DNA of 64,000 nt from Pedobacter glucosidilyticus (GTDB lineage: Bacteria > Bacteroidota > Bacteroidia > Sphingobacteriales > Sphingobacteriaceae), in the NCBI RefSeq assembly GCF_002483235.1, contig NZ_DLHN01000017.1, positions 261,905 to 325,904 on the forward strand, in the 5' to 3' direction. The notes under the pieces are model-generated. The model saw only the letters and a program-made list of their open reading frames with translations. It ran no database searches and was not told the origin of the DNA. The position numbers were made by a program, and so were the translations under genes. This document shows positions 45,268 to 53,956 of the stretch, one piece after another (within the stretch, counting starts at the first letter, position 1; every line of letters begins with the position of its first letter).

Positions 45268-47757
45268 ATGAGCCCGGGAGAAAAAATCATAAGCAATTGG
45301 TACAAGCAAAAAAAATGGCAGCAGTTTGCTTTTCAACAAGAAATGATGGATGCCTATTTAAAAGGCTATTCGGGTTTGTTAAATGCGCCAACTGGTAGTG
45401 GTAAAACTTTTGCCTTGTTTCTGCCCTTTCTGGCAGATTATATCAATCAATATCCCAACGATTATCAAAGCAGAAAAAATAATGGTTTGCTTATGCTATG
45501 GATTACACCATTAAGGGCCTTAACTAATGATATCCAAAAGGCTATGCAAACCGTGGTTGATGATTTAGGAATCCCCTGGAAAATTGGTGCCCGTACTGGT
45601 GATACCAGCAATGCCGATAAACAAGCAATCAAAAGAAAACCACCAGAAGTTTTATTAACTACACCAGAGAGTTTGCACCTTATGCTGGCTCAAAAAGAGT
45701 ATCCCAAAGCTTTTGAAAAATTAAGAGTAGTGGTAACCGATGAATGGCATGAACTCTTCGGTACAAAACGAGGTGTACAAATGGAATTGGGTTTAAGTAG
45801 GTTGAAGGGATTAAAGTCTGAAGACCGAAGACCGAAGACCGGGGATAATACCAGTCTTCAAACTTTAAAAATTTGGGGTATAAGCGCAACCATCGGTAAT
45901 CTTGAAGAAGCGGCACAAGTACTTTTGGGTGTTACCTTCCCTAAAGAAAAACAGAAAATGGTAAAAGCTGATATCGATAAAAATCTCGTTATCACCTCTA
46001 TCATCCCACAAAATATAGAAAATTACAGTTGGAGCGGTCATATAGGCTTAAAGCTGCTACCAGAGGTAATGGAAATAGTGGCACAAAGCAAAACAACGCT
46101 CATATTTACCAATACCAGAGCACAATCAGAAATATGGTATCAAGCTATATTAGATAAATATCCAGAATATGCTGGCATTATGGCTATGCACCACGGCTCT
46201 TTAGATAACGATTTACGCAACTGGGTAGAACAAGCTTTACATGCCGAGATTTTAAAAGTAGTGGTATGCACTTCAAGTTTAGATTTAGGGGTAGATTTTA
46301 GACCTGTAGATACCATTATACAAATAGGTAGCCCGAAAGGAGTAGCCCGTTTTATGCAAAGAGCAGGTAGAAGTGGGCATCATCCTGGTGCAACTTCTAA
46401 GGCTTGGTTTGTACCTACACATTCTTTAGAATTACTGGAAGGCGCTGCCTTAAAATACGCTATCAAACAAAAAACTTTCGAGAGCAGAGACCCAATAATT
46501 TTAGCTTTTGATGTACTTATCCAATACCTGGTTACCCTAGCTGTTTCTGATGGCTTTAAAGCCGATGAAATCTATAAAGAGGTAAAAACTACTTTCGCTT
46601 ACGCAGATATTTTACCTCAAGAATTTGATGATTTACTAGATTTTATTAGCAAAGGAGGTAAAACACTCTCTCAGTACGATGAGTATTTAAAAGTAGAATA
46701 TGAAAACGGTATGTATAAAGTAAACAACCGTAGGATAGCCATGAGGCATCGTTTAAGTATGGGAACTATTACCAGCGAAATAAGCATGCGGGTAAAATTC
46801 CAAACTGGCGGCAGTTTAGGCACTGTTGAAGAAGGCTTTATTGCTAAACTTAAAATAGGTGATAATTTTTGGTTTGCCGGCAGAAACTTAGAATTGGTAC
46901 GGGTAAAAGACATGACTGCTTATGTTAAAAAATCTACCAAAAAGAAGGGGGCTATTGCTACTTGGGCCGGCGGCAGAATGCCATTATCATCACAACTATC
47001 AGCAGTTTTTAGAGAAAAGCTTGATGAAGTAGCGATAGGAGTAGAAGAAGACGAAGAAATTATCGCTTTACGTCCTTTGTTTAGCCAACAAAACGCTGTA
47101 TCACATTTACCTCAAAAAACCGAATTCCTGATAGAAAAATTAGAAACCCGAGATGGTCATCATTTATTTTTTTACCCTTTTGAAGGCCGACTGGTACATG
47201 AAGGAATGGCATCCTTAATAGGTTTTAGGCTATCTAAATTTAAAAAAGCTAGTTTTTCTATAGCCATGAATGATTATGGTTTTGAGTTATTAACTGATGA
47301 TGAAGTACTATTGGAAAAAGCCTTAGAACAAAATCTATTTAGCAATAAAAACTTGATAGAAGATATACAAAAAAGCCTAAATGCTAATGAAATGGCTCGC
47401 AGGAAATTTAGAGATATTGCACATATTTCGGGCTTAATTTTTACAGGTTTCCCGGGCAAGCCCATGAAAAACAAACATCTGCAATCATCAACATCCTTAT
47501 TATTTGATGTTTTTAGTGAATATGAGAAAGATAACCTCTTAATTAGGCAAGCTTATAACGAAGCTTTAGCTTTCCAATTAGAAGAGTTTAGACTAAGAGA
47601 AGCTTTACAGCGAATACAAAAACAGAAAATTATTATTAAAACTACAGACAAACCCAGTCCATTCGCTTTTCCTATTATGGTAGATAGGCTACGAGAAAAA
47701 ATGAGTACCGAGTCTTTAGAAGAACGGGTTGCTAAAATGGTAGAAAGGTTAAATTAG
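45268..47757 (+). CDS. Ligase-associated DNA damage response DEXH-box helicase (Lhr-like)
   Basis: The 829-residue superfamily 2 helicase has motif I APTGSGKTFALF (about 40-51), motif Ia TPLRALTND and motif II TDEWHELFGTKRGVQ. Motif III is SATIG, and motif VI is QRAGRSGHHPG. Its C-terminal Lhr-type domain is intact. Homologues are usually encoded with an ATP-dependent DNA ligase, an exonuclease and a phosphoesterase. None of these is in this window. Between motif II and SATIG the gene carries three copies of GAAGACC (45820-45840), giving the unusual insert SEDRRPKTGD. The reading frame is kept. Confidence 0.92.
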   Translation: MSPGEKIISNWYKQKKWQQFAFQQEMMDAYLKGYSGLLNAPTGSGKTFALFLPFLADYINQYPNDYQSRKNNGLLMLWITPLRALTNDIQKAMQTVVDDLGIPWKIGARTGDTSNADKQAIKRKPPEVLLTTPESLHLMLAQKEYPKAFEKLRVVVTDEWHELFGTKRGVQMELGLSRLKGLKSEDRRPKTGDNTSLQTLKIWGISATIGNLEEAAQVLLGVTFPKEKQKMVKADIDKNLVITSIIPQNIENYSWSGHIGLKLLPEVMEIVAQSKTTLIFTNTRAQSEIWYQAILDKYPEYAGIMAMHHGSLDNDLRNWVEQALHAEILKVVVCTSSLDLGVDFRPVDTIIQIGSPKGVARFMQRAGRSGHHPGATSKAWFVPTHSLELLEGAALKYAIKQKTFESRDPIILAFDVLIQYLVTLAVSDGFKADEIYKEVKTTFAYADILPQEFDDLLDFISKGGKTLSQYDEYLKVEYENGMYKVNNRRIAMRHRLSMGTITSEISMRVKFQTGGSLGTVEEGFIAKLKIGDNFWFAGRNLELVRVKDMTAYVKKSTKKKGAIATWAGGRMPLSSQLSAVFREKLDEVAIGVEEDEEIIALRPLFSQQNAVSHLPQKTEFLIEKLETRDGHHLFFYPFEGRLVHEGMASLIGFRLSKFKKASFSIAMNDYGFELLTDDEVLLEKALEQNLFSNKNLIEDIQKSLNANEMARRKFRDIAHISGLIFTGFPGKPMKNKHLQSSTSLLFDVFSEYEKDNLLIRQAYNEALAFQLEEFRLREALQRIQKQKIIIKTTDKPSPFAFPIMVDRLREKMSTESLEERVAKMVERLN
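45820..45840. repeat. Triple 7-bp tandem repeat inside the helicase gene
   Basis: GAAGACC is repeated three times without change. The flanks contain AGTCT just before it and AGTCTTC at 45853-45859, whose GTCTTC (45854-45859) is the complement of GAAGAC, so the site can form a hairpin. The copy number of three (21 bases) preserves the frame. Flanking helicase sequence is conserved in character, so this is a small insertion. Confidence 0.8.
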
Positions 47758-47758
47758 C

Positions 47759-48292
47759 TTAATAAACTGTAATAATATCCAGTTTATAATGTTTACCAAC
47801 CTTTTTCTTAGGCTTACTCGGGTGAAACACATTTGCAGTAAGAATACTGGCAGGAAAAATTGCTGCTACCGCACTAAAAGCAGTAATTGCTGGGTTAACA
47901 TCTAAACTCTCTGTTAAGAAAATAGCAGAACCTCCTAAAACAGCATAACTTAATAAAAATACACCTAAAGTGCTTCCAAAATTGCTTTTCTGTATAGCTA
48001 TAATATCTTTAACATTTAAGGCTAAATTATCTTTGGCGTCTTTTTTTATTTTCAAGAAAACAGTTTCTTTACTGATAGAATCTATTAAACCTCTCAAACC
48101 AGCTTCCTCGCCTTTAAACTTACTACCCAAATTTAGCTTATTTGCCGGGTAGCTTAACCTCACCATTTCGCCAGCTTTAATCACGGTAGTTTTATCATTT
48201 TGATGCGTAATCAGCATTTCATGTCTTTGCGAAAAAACTGTAGCAGAGCATATTAAGGCAAAAAGCGTTAAAAGAAGGCATTTTAAATTCAT
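47759..48292 (-). CDS. Unknown exported protein with C-terminal membrane segments
   Basis: The 177-residue product has a signal peptide ending TVFSQ (about residue 22). A beta-rich region follows (RHEMLITHQNDKTTVIKAGE), and two hydrophobic segments lie at about 105-128 and 133-155. The C-terminus is basic. No family was recognised. It ends 1 base from the helicase stop on the opposite strand. Confidence 0.65.
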   Translation of the reverse strand: MNLKCLLLTLFALICSATVFSQRHEMLITHQNDKTTVIKAGEMVRLSYPANKLNLGSKFKGEEAGLRGLIDSISKETVFLKIKKDAKDNLALNVKDIIAIQKSNFGSTLGVFLLSYAVLGGSAIFLTESLDVNPAITAFSAVAAIFPASILTANVFHPSKPKKKVGKHYKLDIITVY

Positions 48293-48371
48293 ACAATAAA
48301 GGTAAATAGAATTTTAAACGTAACACAGGAAAATAAAAAATTGATTACTAGCAAAATACAATTTTAAATCT

Positions 48372-48379
48372 TACATTTG
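48372..48379 (+). promoter_or_regulatory. rpsP -7 promoter element
   Basis: TACATTTG matches TAnnTTTG, 49 bases ahead of the rpsP ATG. A TTG lies at 48341-48343, but the 28-base gap is too long for a -33 pair, so only the -7 part is supported. Confidence 0.55.
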
Positions 48380-48427
48380 CGTCCCTTTACGCGTAAAGGG
48401 GTATTGCAAAAATTTAATGTATTAAAA

Positions 48428-48979
48428 ATGGCAACTAAAATTAGATTACAAAGACACGGTAAAAAAGGAAAACCGTTCTACTACATCGTAGTAGCAGATT
48501 CAAGAGCACCAAGAGATGGTAGATTTATTGAAAGATTAGGTTCTTACAATCCAAACACCAATCCGGCTACAATTGACTTGAATTTTGATCAAGCTGTTAA
48601 ATGGGTTACTAGCGGTGCTACACCTACAGATACAGCAAAGGCTATCCTTTCTTACAAAGGTGTACTTTACAAAAAACACTTAAACGGTGGTGTAACTAAA
48701 GGTGCGCTTACACAAGAGCAAGCTGATGCAAAATTTGCAGAGTGGTTACAAAGCAAAGAAGGTAAAATTGAAGCTAAAAAAGCAGGTTTAGTATCTAAAA
48801 AAGAAGAAACTAAGAAAGCTGCTTTAGTAGAAGAAGCTAAGAAAAGAGAAGCTATCGAGGCTGCAATCGCAGCTAAAAATGCTCCTGTTGAAGAAGCAGC
48901 GCCAGAAGAGGAAGCAGCATCAGAAGATGTAGCTGTTGAGGCTTCTGCAGAAGAAACTGAAACTCCTTCAGCAGAATAA
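48428..48979 (+). CDS. rpsP: 30S ribosomal protein S16
   Basis: The ATG at 48428 gives MATKIRLQRHGKKGKPFYYI, the standard S16 start. A TTG-started frame from 48377 only adds 17 non-family residues. The S16 core spans residues 1-80 (DSRAPRDGRFIERLGSYNP). A tail to 183 is rich in Lys, Glu and Ala, as seen in Bacteroidota S16. It is part of the small ribosomal subunit. It ends in a strong terminator, and the rimM and trmD genes that often follow rpsP are not here. Confidence 0.96.
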   Translation: MATKIRLQRHGKKGKPFYYIVVADSRAPRDGRFIERLGSYNPNTNPATIDLNFDQAVKWVTSGATPTDTAKAILSYKGVLYKKHLNGGVTKGALTQEQADAKFAEWLQSKEGKIEAKKAGLVSKKEETKKAALVEEAKKREAIEAAIAAKNAPVEEAAPEEEAASEDVAVEASAEETETPSAE

Positions 48980-48993
48980 TATTATTTTCTTTT

Positions 48994-49037
48994 AACAAAA
49001 AAGGCTGATTTGAACGTTCAAATCAGCCTTTTTTGTT
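48994..49037. terminator. 22-bp perfect palindromic terminator after rpsP
   Basis: Bases 48994-49015 are the exact reverse complement of 49016-49037, with no loop. The core is GGCTGATTTGAAC, and A6/T6 tracts sit at each end. It lies between the convergent rpsP and MCE-protein genes and should work in both directions. Confidence 0.92.
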
Positions 49038-49079
49038 TATGAGTACTTAGGTATTTTATCTAAAACTTCCGCCTCTATT

Positions 49080-50054
49080 CTACTTAGCCTCTTCTTTAGC
49101 TTTCTTTTTAAAGTAGCCTCTTAATAAAAAGTTATGTTGCAAAGCTTCTAAATCTTCGTCTAGCTTTTGGCTGCTGGTTTCTAAATTTCGCATGATTACT
49201 TTTAGCTGTTCTGCAGTTTGTTTATCATTTAACATCAAGCCTAAAGCATTATCATTAGCATTTAGCTTTGCTGATGCTGCTTTCAAATTCTCTGTAAGTT
49301 TAGCAGCCGCTGTTGCCGTTTGTTGAAACTCATTTACAGATGATTCCAATTTTGCAAATACTGCTGTATCGGTAAAAAGCTTATCGGCCAAACCACCTTT
49401 AGTATTCATTTTTGCTGTAAAACTATTTAATTCTTTTGCCATTTTATTGGTAGAAACAGCTGTGGTTTCTAAATTAGCAACCATCGCTTTAAAGTCTTCG
49501 GCAATCTGTTCATCGGCTAATAAAGCCCCGGCAGCACCCTTTCCTTCAACTAGATTTCTAGCTAAAATCTTAAAATCGGTAGTAATATCTACCAAATTTT
49601 TATTGTTGGTTTGTAGGGTCTTCATCATATCATCGGTAGATAATGTTTTGTTAACCTGCAACCTATCACCATCTTCAACAAAAGGGAATTTAGGCGAGCC
49701 ACCATCAATCACAATAATCTTATTACCTATCAATCCATCAGAGTTGATACTAGCTTTAGCATCTTTATGGATGTATTGGTGGGCAGCTTCTTCTATACTT
49801 AAAAAAACTTGAACTTGAGAAGTTCCAAAAAACTGAATTTTTTTGATGGTACCCACTTTAACGCCAGAAAACCACACATTATTTCCAACTTTTAGCCCTT
49901 GAATATCATCAAAAACAACATTTACGGTAAAAGATTTTACAAAAGTCTTTTTCTGCCCTCCTAAAGTTAATATCCCGATAAGGAAAATGGCTAAGCCAAT
50001 AAAAATAAATATTCCAACGGTTATGCCCCGTTTTTTGTCTGCTATTTCAGTCAT
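49080..50054 (-). CDS. MlaD-family (MCE) lipid transport protein
   Basis: The 324-residue protein has a single N-terminal membrane anchor (about 10-30, GITVGIFIFIGLAIFLIGIL) and an MCE domain at about 36-115 (FDDIQGLKVGNNVWFSGVKV). A long helical Ala/Lys/Asn-rich region follows to the C-terminus. MlaD-type proteins form hexameric periplasmic channels that carry phospholipids between membranes. It is the third gene of an MlaE-MlaF-MlaD operon, starting 5 bases after the ATPase gene ends. No MlaC is adjacent. Confidence 0.9.
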   Translation of the reverse strand: MTEIADKKRGITVGIFIFIGLAIFLIGILTLGGQKKTFVKSFTVNVVFDDIQGLKVGNNVWFSGVKVGTIKKIQFFGTSQVQVFLSIEEAAHQYIHKDAKASINSDGLIGNKIIVIDGGSPKFPFVEDGDRLQVNKTLSTDDMMKTLQTNNKNLVDITTDFKILARNLVEGKGAAGALLADEQIAEDFKAMVANLETTAVSTNKMAKELNSFTAKMNTKGGLADKLFTDTAVFAKLESSVNEFQQTATAAAKLTENLKAASAKLNANDNALGLMLNDKQTAEQLKVIMRNLETSSQKLDEDLEALQHNFLLRGYFKKKAKEEAK

Positions 50055-50059
50055 TTTTT

Positions 50060-50839
50060 TTATTCTATAAAATTATATTCGTAGAAAGATTTAACTCTTT
50101 CATCATCTGTATTAAAAACTTCTTCAAAAGTGCCCACTTTGTTAAATTGGCCATCAAGAAGCATGGTGATACGGTCTCCTGTTTGTTTAGCACAAGTAAG
50201 ATCATGGGTAATGATAATAGAACTGGTATGATACCTTTCTTGTACCTCGTTTATTAATCCATTAATTTCTAAGCATGTTATGGGGTCTAAACCTGCGGTA
50301 GGCTCATCATACAACATAATTTTTGGTTGTAATATTAATGTACGAGCAATGCCTATACGTTTTCTTTGTCCTCCGGATAACTCGGATGGCATTTGGTTAA
50401 TGGTTTGTCCTAAGCTTACGGCATCTAAAACCGACTCAACTGCATAGTCCTTTTCTTTTTTTGTTAATTTTTTACGATTTCTTACCAAAGGAAATTCTAA
50501 GTTCTCTCTTACCGTCATACTATCGTAAAGGGCGCTGTTCTGGAAAGAAAAACCTATATGTATTCTTAGTTCTTGCAAATCTCTCTCGTTCAACAAGCTT
50601 ATTTCTTTACCTAAAACCTCTACTGTGCCGCTATCCTGTTTCAATAAACCCGATATAATTTTAATCAAGACAGATTTTCCTGTACCAGATTTACCTAATA
50701 CAACCAGATTTTCCCGGTCATACAAATCCAAATTAACACCTTTAAGCACATGATAATCTCCAAAAGACTTATTCAAATCTCTGATAGTGATTACCTTTTC
50801 TCTCTCTTCCGGATGTTCTATTCTGTTATTTTTTTGCAT
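50060..50839 (-). CDS. ABC transporter ATP-binding protein (MlaF type)
   Basis: The 259-residue ATPase has Walker A LGKSGTGKSVL (about 52-62), the Q-loop FSFQNSALYDSM, signature LSGGQRKRIGIART and Walker B MLYDEPTAGLDP. The late H-loop is ITHDL. Sequence and context fit MlaF, which drives phospholipid transport across the envelope. Its start overlaps the permease stop by one base (TAATG), so the two are translationally coupled. Confidence 0.93.
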   Translation of the reverse strand: MQKNNRIEHPEEREKVITIRDLNKSFGDYHVLKGVNLDLYDRENLVVLGKSGTGKSVLIKIISGLLKQDSGTVEVLGKEISLLNERDLQELRIHIGFSFQNSALYDSMTVRENLEFPLVRNRKKLTKKEKDYAVESVLDAVSLGQTINQMPSELSGGQRKRIGIARTLILQPKIMLYDEPTAGLDPITCLEINGLINEVQERYHTSSIIITHDLTCAKQTGDRITMLLDGQFNKVGTFEEVFNTDDERVKSFYEYNFIE

Positions 50840-51621
50840 TATGTACGGAATAAAAACGTGATTTGCGTAGCCAATACTTCTTCAATAAACACCAAAAACA
50901 TACCAATCACTACGGATGAATTTGCTGCTTTGCCAACGCCCTCTGTACCTTTTGAAGAGTTAAAGCCCTGATAACATCCAACCATACCAATGGTAAACCC
51001 AAAAAGGATAGCTTTAATGGTAGATGCAATAATATCAAGAAAGGTTATAGACTCTAATGAAGATGAAATAAAACCGCTAAAGCTAGTCTCTTCAAACATA
51101 GCCACATTTACAAAACTACCCAACAAACCTACCAAAGCAGTATAAAATGTTAAGATAGGAATAGTAATTGTAGTTGCTAAAACCCTTGAAACTACTAAAA
51201 ACTTAAATGGATTTGTAGCAGAAACTTCCATAGCATCTATCTGTTCGGTTACTTTCATAGAACCTAACTCGGCCCCAATACTAGAACCCACCTTACCTGC
51301 AGATATTAAAGCAGTTAACAGAGGAGCTAATGTTCTCAATAAAGCTATACCCACTAAAGATGGCAACCATGATGTTGCCCCAAACTCTGCCAGAGACGGC
51401 CTAGATTGCTTGGTAAAAACAATACCTGTTATAAATCCTGTTAAAGATATTAAGGCCAAAGAGCGGTAACCCACTTGATAACATTGGCGCATAATTTCTT
51501 TACCCTCGTAAGGTGGTAAAAATACTTCTTTAAAGAATTTTATAATGAACTGATATACTAAATACAGTTCATAAAACATGCTATATAATTTTTGTACGAA
51601 ACGTGATTTTGGTGCTTCCAA
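50839..51621 (-). CDS. MlaE-family ABC permease
   Basis: The 260-residue membrane protein has the MlaE layout of about five helices, with GIVFTKQSRPSLAEFGATSW, the coupling stretch AGKVGSSIGAELGSMKVTEQ and DAMEVSATNP. The start is TTG at 51621. The first in-frame ATG would be at 51579, 14 residues in. The mature length fits other MlaE proteins from either. It heads the MlaE-MlaF-MlaD operon, transcribed opposite to glnS across a 216-base gap that holds no other gene. Confidence 0.9.
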   Translation of the reverse strand: MEAPKSRFVQKLYSMFYELYLVYQFIIKFFKEVFLPPYEGKEIMRQCYQVGYRSLALISLTGFITGIVFTKQSRPSLAEFGATSWLPSLVGIALLRTLAPLLTALISAGKVGSSIGAELGSMKVTEQIDAMEVSATNPFKFLVVSRVLATTITIPILTFYTALVGLLGSFVNVAMFEETSFSGFISSSLESITFLDIIASTIKAILFGFTIGMVGCYQGFNSSKGTEGVGKAANSSVVIGMFLVFIEEVLATQITFLFRT

Positions 51622-51812
51622 TGATTCTATTTCAATTTAGCTGCGTAAAAGTATGAATTATAACAAATATGATGCTAAATAGATGAAAACATAACAATTA
51701 AATCACAAATTATTCAATGAACGCACTTATCTTAAACTGTTAAATTTGACTACATAATTTCCTTTTTTAGATGTATAAATATAGCATAGGCTAATAAATC
51801 CGGCTGTTTTTT

Positions 51813-51820
51813 TACTTTTG
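51813..51820 (+). promoter_or_regulatory. Putative glnS -7 promoter element
   Basis: TACTTTTG fits TAnnTTTG, 18 bases before the glnS ATG. No TTG was found at the expected -33 distance. The call is weak. Confidence 0.4.
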
Positions 51821-51837
51821 TAAACAAAGCAAAAGAT

Positions 51838-53523
51838 ATGTCAGAGGAAAAATCATTAAATTTTATAGAAGAGATTATAGAAGAAGACCTTAAAAATGGT
51901 AAGCATGGTGGCAGAGTTTTAACACGTTTTCCTCCAGAGCCTAATGGCTATTTACATATTGGTCATGCTAAATCTATCTGCTTAAATTTTGGAATAGCCA
52001 AAAAATACAATGGCGCTACCAACCTTAGATTTGATGATACCAACCCCGTTACAGAAGATACTGAATATGTAGAAAGTATAAAGGAAGATGTAAAATGGTT
52101 AGGTTTTGATTGGAAAGAAGAGCTTTATTCTTCTGATTATTTTGACCAATTATATGACTTTGCGGTTGCCCTTATAAAAAAAGGTTTAGCTTACGTAGAT
52201 GATAGTACAGCAGAAGAAATTGCTACTGGAAAAGGCACACCTACAGAAGCAGGCACTCCAAATATTTACAGAAGCAGATCAATAGAAGAAAATTTACAGC
52301 TTTTTGAAGAAATGAAAGCTGGTAAATATCCTGATGGCGCAAAGGTTTTAAGAGCTAAAATTGATTTGGCAAACCCCAATATGCACTTGCGTGACCCGTT
52401 GATGTATAGGATAAAACACGCACACCATCACCGTACTGGTGATAAATGGTGTATTTACCCGATGTATGATTTTGCACATGGGCAGTCTGATGCTATAGAA
52501 AAAATTACCCATTCTATTTGTACGCTAGAATTTATTCCGCACCGCCCATTATACGAGTGGTTTATAGAGCAACTGGATATTTTCCCATCAAAACAGTATG
52601 AATTTGCTCGTTTAAACATGAGCTATACGGTTATGAGTAAGCGTAAATTGATGCAGTTGGTAAACAACAAAATTGTTGCTGGTTGGGACGACCCACGTAT
52701 GCCTACCATAAGTGGTTTAAGAAGACGCGGTTTTACGCCAGCATCTATCCGTAATTTTTGCGAAAGAATAGGCATAGCTAAAAGAGATAACTTAATTGAT
52801 TTTAGTTTGTTGGAGTTCTTTATCCGCGAAGATTTAAATAAAACATCATGGAGAAGAATGGCCGTTATTGACCCTATCAAAATGGTGATTACCAATTACC
52901 CTGATGGGCAAGAAGAAATTTTACACGGAGAGAATAACCCTGAAGTTGAAGGTCATGATGGCGAAAGAGCTATCCCTTTTAGCAAAGAGCTGTGGATAGA
53001 GCGTGAAGATTTTATGGAAGAACCTCCAAAGAAATTCTTCAGACTAGGTGTGGGTTTAATGTGCCGTTTAAAAAATGCTTACATCGTACAATGCGATGAT
53101 TTTGTTAAAGATGCAGATGGAAACGTAACTGAAATTCATTGTACTTATTTCCCTAACTCAAAATCTGGTGAAGATACATCAGGATTAAAAGTAAAAGGAA
53201 CCATGCACTGGGTAAGTGTAAAACACGCTAAAACTGCCGAAGTAAGATTATATGATAGGTTATTTAAAGTAGAACAGCCAGATGCTGAGGACGGTGATTT
53301 TAAAGATTACATGAACCCAGAAAGTTTAGTGGTTGTTAAAAACGCCTATATAGAACCAGATTTAACATTAGCAATTGAGCAATTACAAGAAAACCCTGAT
53401 AGAAGATACCAATTTATTAGAAAAGGTTATTTCTGTTTAGATAAAGAGGCCACGGCAGAAAACCTCATTTTTAATAGAACTGTTGGCTTAAAAGACAGTT
53501 GGGCTAAAGAGATAAACAAATAA
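51838..53523 (+). CDS. glnS: Glutamine--tRNA ligase
   Basis: The 561-residue class I synthetase has HIGH in PPEPNGYLHIGHAKS (residues 32-46) and the KMSKS form VMSKRKLMQLV (about 263-273). Its C-terminal anticodon-binding domains are complete. Having glnS plus gltX means tRNA-Gln is charged directly. The gene is monocistronic, with a hairpin after its stop. Confidence 0.97.
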   Translation: MSEEKSLNFIEEIIEEDLKNGKHGGRVLTRFPPEPNGYLHIGHAKSICLNFGIAKKYNGATNLRFDDTNPVTEDTEYVESIKEDVKWLGFDWKEELYSSDYFDQLYDFAVALIKKGLAYVDDSTAEEIATGKGTPTEAGTPNIYRSRSIEENLQLFEEMKAGKYPDGAKVLRAKIDLANPNMHLRDPLMYRIKHAHHHRTGDKWCIYPMYDFAHGQSDAIEKITHSICTLEFIPHRPLYEWFIEQLDIFPSKQYEFARLNMSYTVMSKRKLMQLVNNKIVAGWDDPRMPTISGLRRRGFTPASIRNFCERIGIAKRDNLIDFSLLEFFIREDLNKTSWRRMAVIDPIKMVITNYPDGQEEILHGENNPEVEGHDGERAIPFSKELWIEREDFMEEPPKKFFRLGVGLMCRLKNAYIVQCDDFVKDADGNVTEIHCTYFPNSKSGEDTSGLKVKGTMHWVSVKHAKTAEVRLYDRLFKVEQPDAEDGDFKDYMNPESLVVVKNAYIEPDLTLAIEQLQENPDRRYQFIRKGYFCLDKEATAENLIFNRTVGLKDSWAKEINK

Positions 53524-53529
53524 GATTGA

Positions 53530-53560
53530 GTATAAAGCGTGTTGCATACATGCTTTATAC
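53530..53560. terminator. Hairpin in the glnS-panD convergent gap
   Basis: GTATAAAGCGTG (53530-53541) pairs with CATGCTTTATAC (53549-53560), with one wobble and a 7-base loop. The following sequence is T-rich but interrupted, so efficiency is uncertain. Confidence 0.55.
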
Positions 53561-53571
53561 TTCATTAAAAT

Positions 53572-53922
53572 TTATTTTATAAGTCGATTATTTTCATCAG
53601 GAAAAACCAGTACAGGCTGATATTTCTTTGCTTCCTCCATTTCCATGTGTGCATAAGAAACAATAATGATGATATCACCTACCTGTGCTAATCTGGCACA
53701 TGATCCATTTAAGCAGATGGTACCACTTCCTCTTTCTCCTTTAATGATATAAGTTTCAAAGCGAGCACCATTATTATTATTTACCACCTGAACCTTTTCA
53801 TTAGGTATCATATTGGCAGCATCAATTAAATCTTCATCAATAGTAATGCTCCCAACATAATTCAATTCGGATTGAGTTACTTTAGCTCTATGAATTTTAG
53901 ATTTTAAGACTTCAATAATCAT
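53572..53922 (-). CDS. panD: Aspartate 1-decarboxylase
   Basis: The 116-residue proenzyme is cleaved between G24 and S25 (LNYVGSITIDED) to make the pyruvoyl group. Other conserved parts are NGARFETYIIKGERGSGTIC and GAHM-like VSYAHMEMEEA. It makes beta-alanine for pantothenate. It follows panC on the same strand, 34 bases downstream of its stop, so the two form the panCD operon. Confidence 0.97.
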   Translation of the reverse strand: MIIEVLKSKIHRAKVTQSELNYVGSITIDEDLIDAANMIPNEKVQVVNNNNGARFETYIIKGERGSGTICLNGSCARLAQVGDIIIIVSYAHMEMEEAKKYQPVLVFPDENNRLIK

Positions 53923-53956
53923 AACACAAAGTTAGTATAGAATTTTAGAAAAAATG

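Noticed and set aside
48377..48427. Extended N-terminus of S16 from a TTG
   Set aside because: S16 begins at MATKIRLQRHG; the extra residues cross the promoter element.
51622..51837. The 216-base gap between the MlaE-type gene and glnS, checked for a tRNA or small RNA
   Set aside because: No cloverleaf, strong hairpin or open frame was found; it probably holds the two divergent promoters.
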